Assembly: GCA_910577355.1 (NCBI GenBank)
Contig: CAJTMY010000006.1
Span: 19,131-83,130, forward strand
Length of the DNA: 64,000 bases
From: an uncultured Muribaculaceae bacterium
GTDB taxonomy: Bacteria; Bacteroidota; Bacteroidia; Bacteroidales; Muribaculaceae
Direction of reading: 5' to 3'
Shown here in pieces: positions 57,377 through 64,000 of this stretch. The position numbers and the translations under genes were made by a program. Positions within the stretch are counted from its first letter, which is position 1; every line of letters starts with the position of its first letter. Below the pieces are notes generated by a model. That model was not told the DNA's origin, did not search any database, and saw only the letters and a list, made by a program, of their open reading frames with translations.

Positions 57377-58600
57377 ATGCCTACCCACAACAACTTTTTT
57401 GCACGGCGAAACCTCGCCATAGACATGCTGAGGGCACTCACAATGTTCACTATGATTTTTGTGAACGACCTCGGCACAGTGCATGATGTGCCGCACTGGA
57501 TGCTCCATGCCGTATCGGGCGAGGACTTCGCCGGATTGTCCGACTTCGTGTTTCCTTGTTTCCTGTTCGCCATGGGTATGTCGATACCCTACGCCATCGA
57601 GAGCCGTTACACTCGCGGCATGTCGGGCGAGTCGACACTGGCGCATATTCTCAAACGCACTTTCGCACTGCTCATAATGGGCGTATGCACCGTCAATGCC
57701 GGCGGCCTCGAACCCGGACTGCCCTACACATCCGGAAGCTATTACCTGCTTATGGTGGCCGGCTTCATACTGATATGGAACAAATATCCCTCCTACCCCC
57801 GCCGCAAACATCTGTTCACAGGCCTGCAGGTGCTCGGATGGGCAATACTGCTTTTCCTGATGCTCACATGCCGTCATACCAACGGCACCGTATTCCGTTC
57901 AAGCTGGTGGGGCATACTCGGTCTTATCGGCTGGGCATATCTCTTCTGCGCCACGACATACCTGCTGCTGCGGCACAACTTCGGCGCGCTGATGGGTGTA
58001 TTCATCGGCCTGGCGACCCTGTGTGTGCTCAACACTCCGCTGCGCGAGGAGTTAGGCGGACGTCCGATCCTTGATTTCCCTGAAGGAAACTTCTACGGCC
58101 AGATGCTCGGCATAGTGCATCTCGGCAACGGATGTCTCGCTTCTCTCACCATGGGCGGCGTCATGCTGTCTGTAATATCATCCCGGCTCACCGACATCAG
58201 CGAAAACCGCCGTTTCATATTCGGCATCGGCTCGGCCTGCGCGCTGCTTGCCGCAGGGCTTATATTGCACCGTTTCTATATCGTGTCGAAACTCGGCGAG
58301 ACTCCTTGCTGGGTGTTTTATACTTTTGCCATTTCAGTGGCTCTGTATTTCACCTTCAGTTGGCTCAACAGCCGCGGACTCACGGGTTGGTTCGCCATAA
58401 TACGTCCGGCCGGCACGGCCACGCTTACGGCATATGTACTTCCTTATATAGTATACGGCATGTCATATCTCACCGGATGGCATATGCCCGATTGGCTCAC
58501 TCATGGCATATGGGGACTGGCCAACTGCCTGTGTTTCTCGCTTATCATAATATTCATTACAGGTCTGCTCGAACGCATACACATAAAACTCAAGATATGA
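57377..58600 (+). CDS. DUF5009 / heparan N-acetyltransferase-like membrane protein
   Basis: A 407-residue inner-membrane protein with about ten to eleven helices. The opening RRNLAIDMLRALTMFTMIFVNDLGTVHDVPHWMLHA (about residues 10-45) matches the COG4299/NagX family, whose human relative HGSNAT transfers acetyl groups across the membrane to glucosamine. Acyl transfer to a sugar is therefore plausible but unproven. Its stop overlaps the following glycosidase-like lipoprotein start (ATGA), which supports a glycan role. Confidence 0.82.
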   Translation: MPTHNNFFARRNLAIDMLRALTMFTMIFVNDLGTVHDVPHWMLHAVSGEDFAGLSDFVFPCFLFAMGMSIPYAIESRYTRGMSGESTLAHILKRTFALLIMGVCTVNAGGLEPGLPYTSGSYYLLMVAGFILIWNKYPSYPRRKHLFTGLQVLGWAILLFLMLTCRHTNGTVFRSSWWGILGLIGWAYLFCATTYLLLRHNFGALMGVFIGLATLCVLNTPLREELGGRPILDFPEGNFYGQMLGIVHLGNGCLASLTMGGVMLSVISSRLTDISENRRFIFGIGSACALLAAGLILHRFYIVSKLGETPCWVFYTFAISVALYFTFSWLNSRGLTGWFAIIRPAGTATLTAYVLPYIVYGMSYLTGWHMPDWLTHGIWGLANCLCFSLIIIFITGLLERIHIKLKI

Positions 58601-60009
58601 AAAAACTATTGCTGCTCGTTATTACAGCCATCGCAGCCACATCGCTGATATGCTGCAAGAAAAAAGTGCAAGACCCCGAGCCACAGCGGCCCATGTTCTG
58701 GACATGGCTCGACTATCGCGAAAGCATGAACTTCGACTCGGTATGCGCACTTATGGACAGTGCCGGCATTGACGGTCTGATGCTCAACGCGCCCACGCCC
58801 GACGATTACCGACGTCTCATCCCCATAGCCAACAGGCACGGCATCACCGTGTATGCATGGCTGTGGACTCTCAACCTCGAGCACGACCGCAAACAGATAA
58901 TGGCCGAGCATCCCGAGTGGCTGAGCGTGAACCGCGACGGCTACAGCCTCGTCGACTCAATGGCATATGTACCGCATTACACTTTCCTGTGCCCGGCCTT
59001 GCCCGAAGTGCGCGAATATCTCAAGGAACGGGTACGCTCCTTTGCCGAGGTGGAAGGTCTCGAAGGCATCGCCATCGACTTCAACCGCTTTGTCGACGTG
59101 TTGCTGCCGACGACCCGCTGGCCGCGCTTCGGCATAGAACAAGACCGCGAATACCCGCAATGGGACTACGGCTACCACCCCGCGATGATCGAGAAGTTCA
59201 AGACACTGCATGGCTACGACCCCCGCAAGCAGGAAGATCCGGCACAGGACACACTGTGGCGCCAATTCCGCTGCGACCAGGTCACCGAGGTGGCCAACGA
59301 GCTCGCCGAAGTGGTGCGCAGCTGCGGCAAAGTGATGGGTGCGTCGCCATTTCCAACCTCAAAAGTAGGCTCGCGGATGGTACGCCAGGATTGGAAAAAC
59401 TGGGATCTCGATATCGTATTTCCTATGGTCTACCACAACTTCTACACCTGCGACCCGAGTTTCATAGCCGACTGCACCCTCGAAAACGAGCGCGACCTGC
59501 GCGGCAGCAATACACAGCTCTACTGTGGCATGATGTCGTTCGACACCACAGCACTGTTTGAATGCATGGACTCGGCATTCGCCAACGGAGCCAAAGGCAT
59601 AGCTCTATTCACCGTTCAGGGCCTGCGCACCCCCTCGATACGCAGTCGCTTCAAAGCATATGCCGACAGCATGCGATGCTTGCGCGCCGAAGGCAAGCTC
59701 GCCGCACTGCCCGGACGGACTGCCGCAGCCGACCCCGACCCGTTCAGCCATCCCGGCGTGATTGCCCGGGTAGAGAAATCGATGCAGAAGCTGTTGCTGC
59801 CCGACAAATCACCGAAAGACACTCTGCTGCCCGAAATCAAGCCCGGCGATTACCGACTCACCGAGCGCAACAACGACCTGCAGCGCTATATCGTCACCGA
59901 CTCACTGTCGGGCCGCGAGTTCAACGTAAGTTTCTACACATTCGGCGACGTGCTGTTCGGATGGCGTGTATCGCCGGTCAATGAGCCCGACCGCGTGATA
60001 TGTCAGTAA
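58597..60009 (+). CDS. GHL10-type glycoside-hydrolase-like lipoprotein
   Basis: A 470-residue protein with a lipoprotein signal (LLLLVITAIAATSLICC) followed by a TIM-barrel like the GHL10/family-10-like hydrolases: TWLDYRESMNFDSVCALMDSAGIDGLML, YAWLWTLNLEHD, EGIAIDFNRFVDVL (about residues 155-168; likely catalytic Asp region) and VFPMVYHNFYTCDP. About 120 more C-terminal residues may form a beta domain. Substrate unknown. Coupled to the DUF5009 gene by ATGA, and followed 20 bp later by a CBM9-like gene. Confidence 0.78.
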   Translation: MKKLLLLVITAIAATSLICCKKKVQDPEPQRPMFWTWLDYRESMNFDSVCALMDSAGIDGLMLNAPTPDDYRRLIPIANRHGITVYAWLWTLNLEHDRKQIMAEHPEWLSVNRDGYSLVDSMAYVPHYTFLCPALPEVREYLKERVRSFAEVEGLEGIAIDFNRFVDVLLPTTRWPRFGIEQDREYPQWDYGYHPAMIEKFKTLHGYDPRKQEDPAQDTLWRQFRCDQVTEVANELAEVVRSCGKVMGASPFPTSKVGSRMVRQDWKNWDLDIVFPMVYHNFYTCDPSFIADCTLENERDLRGSNTQLYCGMMSFDTTALFECMDSAFANGAKGIALFTVQGLRTPSIRSRFKAYADSMRCLRAEGKLAALPGRTAAADPDPFSHPGVIARVEKSMQKLLLPDKSPKDTLLPEIKPGDYRLTERNNDLQRYIVTDSLSGREFNVSFYTFGDVLFGWRVSPVNEPDRVICQ

Positions 60010-60029
60010 CCGGTCACTCCATACGCGAC

Positions 60030-60719
60030 ATGCGCCTGCTCACGGCAGGCGCATTGCTTATAGCCACGATGTCGGCTGCCGCAGGCCTTTCAGTACGCCG
60101 AGTATCCGCTCCTGCCCATGCCTCGGCTATAACCGCAGTTCTCGACAGTGCCGGCATACCGTTCGACTCGGCGGCATTCTCACGCTGGGCAGAGCCATCT
60201 TTTACTCCGCGAGTACGCTTCCGTATGGCACATACAGGCGATGCCATATTGCTGCAATACATCGTACGAGAGACAGGCACTGCCGCACACGTTACGGAAG
60301 ATAACGGCCGTGTATTCCGCGACGCATGCGTGGAATTTTTTGTGTCGCCCGGAGCCGATGACACATACTACAACTTCGAACTGAACTGCATAGGCTCGCT
60401 GCTGCTGCAGGGAGGCCGCATCAATACCCGGCGGCAACTCGCCTCGGCCGATGTCGAGAAACTTGTAGAGCGACATACATCGTTAGGAAACACCCCTTTC
60501 GATTCCCGCAACGACACCGTGGAATGGGAGGCGGCATTGATCATTTCCAAAGGAGCCATGTTTCTCGACACCATATCGAGTTTCGACGGCATGACAATGT
60601 CCGCCAATTTCTACAAATGCGGAGGCTCAGAGCCAAATTATATGATGTGGCGTCCGATTGAAACAAGCCGGCCACAGTTCCACCGGCCCGAATATTTCGA
60701 CACACTATATTTCGAGTAG
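60030..60719 (+). CDS. Secreted CBM9-like carbohydrate-binding protein
   Basis: A 229-residue secreted protein: signal peptide RLLTAGALLIATMSAAAG, then a DOMON/CBM9-like beta-sandwich (VRFRMAHTGDAILLQYIVRE; DACVEFFVSPGADDTYYNFELNCIGSLLLQGG). In related genomes such domains appear as carbohydrate-binding family 9-like proteins. The start at 60030 gives a clean signal peptide; ATG 60000 in the same frame overlaps the previous gene by 10 bp and is the alternative. It ends the three-gene glycan cluster, just before a strong terminator. Confidence 0.75.
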   Translation: MRLLTAGALLIATMSAAAGLSVRRVSAPAHASAITAVLDSAGIPFDSAAFSRWAEPSFTPRVRFRMAHTGDAILLQYIVRETGTAAHVTEDNGRVFRDACVEFFVSPGADDTYYNFELNCIGSLLLQGGRINTRRQLASADVEKLVERHTSLGNTPFDSRNDTVEWEAALIISKGAMFLDTISSFDGMTMSANFYKCGGSEPNYMMWRPIETSRPQFHRPEYFDTLYFE

Positions 60720-60734
60720 ATTCGCATACATACT

Positions 60735-60767
60735 ACAAACGCCCCGGAATAATTCCGGGGCGTTTGT
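60735..60767. terminator. Bidirectional terminator
   Basis: 15-bp inverted repeat around a TAA loop (60735-60749 and 60753-60767; arm ACAAACGCCCCGGAA). It lies between the convergent ends of the CBM9-like and metallophosphoesterase genes. Confidence 0.9.
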
Positions 60768-60781
60768 CATTTATATATCTT

Positions 60782-62614
60782 TTATTTTTTCTTCACACGG
60801 AAGATCGTACCTTCGATCATCGATATATAGATATCGCCCGTTGTCGGATCCACATCGATGCCGTTGACCTCGCTCGAGCCGAGAGGCAGCGACCACAGCA
60901 CCTTCTGTGCGGCCGGATCCACAGCAGTGAGAATACCGCGGCGCGAGCCGGCATATACCACCCCGTCCTTCTCAAGCACGATACAAGGCGCATGCTCATA
61001 GCCGAGACCCATATCCACTGTCCACAGTTCCTTGAACTCGGGCGATGTGGCGTCGACAGCCACCAGCTCGCCGTCCATGGTCTTGCTATACACACGCGAG
61101 CCGTCCTCGCTGCGACCCATTGCCTCGCGGTAGCGGTGCGAGTTGTCGCGCCACAAAGTGCGGCCCGTGGCTCGGTCGATGGCTGTCATATAGCGGTCGG
61201 GTGCGACGGTGTAGACACGCTCGGGGGTGATCACTGGTACCACATCGCCCGGGCCGAGCATATTGTTGGACTTGCCGTTGTTCCAAGCCCAACGCAACTT
61301 GCCGTTTCGGAGGTCGAGGCAACGAAGATTGGTATCCCAGGCGCCGAACACAAGGTCGTTGCCATCATACGAAGGCGAAGCCTGACAATAATTGAAGATA
61401 GAATCGTATGTCCATTTAAGCTTGCCCGACGACGGGTCGCGCATCTCAAGGCGCTTGTAACCGCCCTGCACCCAGCCGCGGGGAGTGATCAGGCCGTCGG
61501 CCACATACGGGCCTTCGCGCGAGGGCAGCACCCGGCTCTTCTTGCCGTCCTTGTCCACTACGTATATGCCTGTGGCGGCGGGGAAGGCGATTTTGCCGTT
61601 TTTAAGCACCACGGGGCGCGAGAATACCGATGCACCGGTGGAGATCTCCCACCGTTGGCCTTTGCCGTTTTTGTCGACCGCTTTCACATAACCGAGCGAG
61701 TTGCCGAAGTATACGTTATCGGCATCTACGGCAAGGCGGGTGAATACCGACGCGGTGTCTGTCCATACCTTCTCAACCTCGAAACCATCTGGTGAAGTCC
61801 ATTCCGCGATCTTAAATACCGGCTTCTTATAGTCGGTACGGGCAGGGGCGGCGAAGACGGCCCTGCGGGGTTTGCCGAGTTCCTTGTCATATATGTGAAT
61901 CCATTCCGGCGATACCTCCACTATCGAATAGCCGTAATTGCCGTTGTGCAGATCAAGGGCGCGCACCATGCAGCACTGCAGCGTACCTTCCTGATCGGCG
62001 GCAGTGTAAGGTATAAAGCGGTGATAGTGGCCGTTGATGTGGGCGATCACCGGAAAGTCGTTTAGAGCGTCCATATATTGCGGCAGATTGTCGAGATCGT
62101 CCTTGAGCGGATAGTGGTTGACCGACAGCACACGCTTGCCGGGAGCAAGACGTTTTTTCAATGTATCGCGCAGCCATGCCAGATCCTCCGTCTTTATATG
62201 GCCGTCGCCCATCTTCATGAAAGGGCCGCTGCTTATACCTATTATGATAAGGGAATCCACCTCGGTGACAAACCGGTCGTTACCCCACAGATCAAATATG
62301 GTCTTGGTGGCCGACTGGCTCCATGTGCTCTCGTGGTTGCCTGGAAGAACAAACAGCGGATGGCTTATCGAGTCAAGAATCGATTTGATATTTGTAAGTT
62401 CGGCATCCGAACCCTCATTGCCTAGATCACCGGCGAGTATTACGACATCAAAATCTCCGGCATTGATCTCGCGCACAGCCTCACGCAACTTAGGCTCGGA
62501 GGCATTGCCCGGTGTGATATGGGTATCGGATAATACTGCGATTTTCTGAGCCTGCAGCCCTATGGCGGCAGATACGAGGAGAAGCCCCGTGAACAGTAGC
62601 TTTTTCAGTTTCAT
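60782..62614 (-). CDS. Secreted metallophosphoesterase fused to a PQQ-type beta-propeller
   Basis: A 610-residue protein: signal peptide (KLKKLLFTGLLLVSAAIGLQA), a calcineurin-like phosphoesterase domain (LSDTHIT at about 28; ILAGDLGNEGSD, LPGNHEST, VNHYPL, INGHYHRF supplying metal ligands), then from about residue 280 repeated YxGNSLGYVKAVDKNGK / VAVDATSPEFK / YAGSRRGILTAVDPAAQ strands of a PQQ/WD-like propeller. The enzyme half looks intact. Substrate could be a nucleotide, phospholipid or phosphosugar. Exact -7 element upstream; monocistronic. Confidence 0.88.
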   Translation of the reverse strand: MKLKKLLFTGLLLVSAAIGLQAQKIAVLSDTHITPGNASEPKLREAVREINAGDFDVVILAGDLGNEGSDAELTNIKSILDSISHPLFVLPGNHESTWSQSATKTIFDLWGNDRFVTEVDSLIIIGISSGPFMKMGDGHIKTEDLAWLRDTLKKRLAPGKRVLSVNHYPLKDDLDNLPQYMDALNDFPVIAHINGHYHRFIPYTAADQEGTLQCCMVRALDLHNGNYGYSIVEVSPEWIHIYDKELGKPRRAVFAAPARTDYKKPVFKIAEWTSPDGFEVEKVWTDTASVFTRLAVDADNVYFGNSLGYVKAVDKNGKGQRWEISTGASVFSRPVVLKNGKIAFPAATGIYVVDKDGKKSRVLPSREGPYVADGLITPRGWVQGGYKRLEMRDPSSGKLKWTYDSIFNYCQASPSYDGNDLVFGAWDTNLRCLDLRNGKLRWAWNNGKSNNMLGPGDVVPVITPERVYTVAPDRYMTAIDRATGRTLWRDNSHRYREAMGRSEDGSRVYSKTMDGELVAVDATSPEFKELWTVDMGLGYEHAPCIVLEKDGVVYAGSRRGILTAVDPAAQKVLWSLPLGSSEVNGIDVDPTTGDIYISMIEGTIFRVKKK

Positions 62615-62636
62615 GGTCTTGCGATAATTGTTTGTG

Positions 62637-62644
62637 CAAAGGTA
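62637..62644 (-). promoter_or_regulatory. -7 element of the metallophosphoesterase gene
   Basis: TACCTTTG on the minus strand, 22 bp before the ATG. The upstream is a long A/T run with no clear -33 TTTG. Confidence 0.55.
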
Positions 62645-62699
62645 CGCTTTTTTCTTTTTTAAAAAAAATTTAAAAAATTATTTCACCTCACGCAAACCA

Positions 62700-62718
62700 A
62701 ACAATAACATGTATTGTT
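62700..62718. repeat. Operator-like palindrome upstream of the LRR gene
   Basis: AACAATA (62700-62706) and TATTGTT (62712-62718) flank ACATG. It lies 48 bp before the LRR gene start. No TAnnTTTG box is seen for that gene, so its promoter is unknown. Confidence 0.4.
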
Positions 62719-62766
62719 CTTAAGATAAACGATTAAAAACATCTAAATCTTTAAAAACTTACAGAT

Positions 62767-63825
62767 ATGAAAAAAATCGCATTATTCTTAGCCGTTGCTA
62801 TCTGTGGCGTTTCAGCATCAGCCCAAAACTTAGCAAAGAATGAAGCCAAACAGCTTCAGGCTTTCCTTGCACAGCCCGCTCAGGAGGCCGCAACCAACGC
62901 AGAGGCTCTTAAAGTTACCGACACCCGCAATCTGGCCTCTATTGAAGGCATCACCGTGGAGAACGGACACGTCACCGCTATCGATTTCAAGGGCAAAAAG
63001 CTTGCCGGCACTCTCGACCTTACCGGTTTCTCGGCTCTCAAGAAAGTCGATGTATCGCGCAACCGTCTCACCGGTCTTACCCTCGACAAGGATGCCGCCC
63101 TCACCGAAGTGAATGCTTCGCGCAACCGTCTCACCCAGTTCTCGATGGACGGATGTACCCAGATCGTCAAGCTCCAGCTCAACAACAACCGTCTGCCCGA
63201 GGTCGACATTACCGACGCTCCTTTCATCAAGGATCTCAATCTGGCCTCTAACTACATGGTAGAGCTCAACGTAAGCAACTCCTCCACTCTCGAGACCCTG
63301 AACGTACAGTCCAACCACCTCGAGCTACTCTCGGTAGAAAACTGCACAGCCCTCAAGAATCTCTACTGCGGCTACAACAAGCTCGCCAACATCACTCTTG
63401 CCGGCCTCACAAGCCTCAAGAACCTCAATGTCGATGACAACCAGATAGCAAGCATGGTGGTATCCAACCTCCCCAGCCTCGCAACCTTTGTCTGCACCGA
63501 CAACAACATGAAGACTCTTGCAGTACGCCAGTGCAACGCAATGCTCGACCTCGTATGCTCCTATAACGATCTTACCGACCTCAGTGTAGAGACCACTCCC
63601 AACCTCCAGTATGTAGACTGCTCGTACAACGACCTCACCCAGCTCAATCTCAGCAATCTCACCTTCCTGCAGCGCGTAATCTGCAACAACAACCAGCTGA
63701 GCATGCTTGATGTATCGTTCGACACAAACCTCACCTACATCAACTGCCGCTACAACCAGATCGTAGACCTCCGCACCCAGGCTTGCCCCAACCTCCACAT
63801 GGTAGCCTGCCAGTGGAACTACTGA
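62767..63825 (+). CDS. Secreted leucine-rich repeat protein
   Basis: A 352-residue protein with signal peptide MKKIALFLAVAICGVSASA and about eleven LRRs of about 21 residues (about 85-345), consensus L-x-x-L-x-V-x-x-N-x-L, as in LDVSRNRL, LNVQSNHL, LNVDDNQI, VDCSYNDL, VICNNNQL. Two or three Cys sit at repeated positions (YCGYNKL, CSYNDL, CNNNQL, CRYNQI). The pattern is internalin/BspA-like and suggests surface or secreted protein binding. The C-terminus has no sorting tail. Host or bacterial partner unknown. Confidence 0.88.
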   Translation: MKKIALFLAVAICGVSASAQNLAKNEAKQLQAFLAQPAQEAATNAEALKVTDTRNLASIEGITVENGHVTAIDFKGKKLAGTLDLTGFSALKKVDVSRNRLTGLTLDKDAALTEVNASRNRLTQFSMDGCTQIVKLQLNNNRLPEVDITDAPFIKDLNLASNYMVELNVSNSSTLETLNVQSNHLELLSVENCTALKNLYCGYNKLANITLAGLTSLKNLNVDDNQIASMVVSNLPSLATFVCTDNNMKTLAVRQCNAMLDLVCSYNDLTDLSVETTPNLQYVDCSYNDLTQLNLSNLTFLQRVICNNNQLSMLDVSFDTNLTYINCRYNQIVDLRTQACPNLHMVACQWNY

Positions 63826-63881
63826 TAAGAATCTGTAAACTCAACAAGCCTCCTGCATCTCTATCCCTCTTTCACTTCTAT

Positions 63882-63911
63882 AATCCCTCCGGCCCTGGCC
63901 GGGGGGATTTT
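63882..63911 (+). terminator. Intrinsic terminator after the LRR gene
   Basis: AATCCCTCCGGCC pairs with GGCCGGGGGGATT (63882-63894 and 63897-63909, one G-U pair, innermost pairs in the loop), followed by TTTT. It lies 57 bp after the stop. The remaining bases to the window end show no gene. Confidence 0.75.
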
Positions 63912-64000
63912 CGGCTTTGGCCACTTTTCCCCGATACTTTACAGTCAGGGCAACCGCATCAAAATTATCTTAAATTTAAATAATTGATTTTGGGGAATGG

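Noticed and set aside
63000..63800. Repeated DNA in the LRR gene as a genomic repeat
   Set aside because: The similarity is due to leucine-rich repeats in the protein; nucleotide copies diverge.
1..64000. tRNA, rRNA, CRISPR, prophage or insertion sequence
   Set aside because: I saw no cloverleaf with GGTTCGAATCC-type arms, no regular repeat-spacer arrays and no transposase or integrase motifs.

Overview
This window reads as a chromosomal segment of a Bacteroidota, order Bacteroidales, most like a gut Muribaculaceae (inference from protein similarity I recognise, not from a search). Evidence seen directly: GC-rich coding DNA with AT-rich spacers; many spacers carry the Bacteroidota promoter pair (TTTG, 19-21 bp, TAnnTTTG); starts lack Shine-Dalgarno sequences; and the gene families are typical of the order (C10 peptidase with BspA-like repeats and a T9SS-like tail, Bacteroidota-type RpoZ, alpha-2-macroglobulin lipoprotein-like giant, DUF4491, DUF6056, DUF3298, DUF5009, rmlACB). 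I see no rRNA, tRNA, CRISPR array, prophage or insertion sequence.

Layout, left to right. 1-5157: 3'-truncated adenosylcobalamin-dependent ribonucleotide reductase (nrdJ, minus), divergent from a nitroreductase, DUF6056 membrane protein and DUF4491 protein. 5188-9426 (minus): M23 peptidase, MerR regulator, membrane polyferredoxin and Tat-type aldo/keto reductase, one tight operon, divergent from alaS. 9526-15983 (plus): alaS, secreted esterase, recF, DUF721/DciA-like, thioesterase, glycosyltransferase. 15968-19573 (minus): rmlA-rmlC-rmlB and an AT-rich glycosyltransferase. 19696-21639: groES-groEL. 21900-27398: very large alpha-2-macroglobulin family protein. 27401-30006: folB and rnr. 30218-32080: biotin-dependent carboxyltransferase. 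32160-34382: C10 peptidase. 34462-37170: ruvX-def-ettA. 37171-39124: 2-hydroxyacid dehydrogenase flanked by two unusually structured gene-free stretches. 39125-43496: secreted alpha-amylase, alpha/beta hydrolase, EamA transporter, DUF3298 lipoprotein. 43579-48566 (minus): aroE-yeiH-comEC and bamD-rpoZ. 48705-51515: M16 peptidase. 51699-57317 (plus): prolyl oligopeptidase, lipoprotein, MBL hydrolase, M48 peptidase with zinc ribbon, a small protein and a second zinc-ribbon protein. 57377-60719: DUF5009 acyltransferase, GHL10-type lipoprotein and CBM9-like protein. 60782-62614: metallophosphoesterase/beta-propeller fusion. 62767-63825: secreted leucine-rich repeat protein.

How the parts fit: most genes are housekeeping (translation, proteostasis, DNA maintenance, outer-membrane assembly) or envelope/secreted functions (peptidases, glycan-active proteins, dTDP-sugar synthesis). 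Many starts were set inside longer open frames, using promoter position, ATGA stop-start overlaps or signal peptides. The least explained parts are the gene-free stretches around the dehydrogenase (37171-39124), which hold candidate short transcripts with their own promoters and hairpins and shared palindromes; the 9-bp periodic array at 56454-56516 beside a zinc-ribbon gene cluster; and the thioester-less alpha-2-macroglobulin protein that carries a TonB-plug-like motif.
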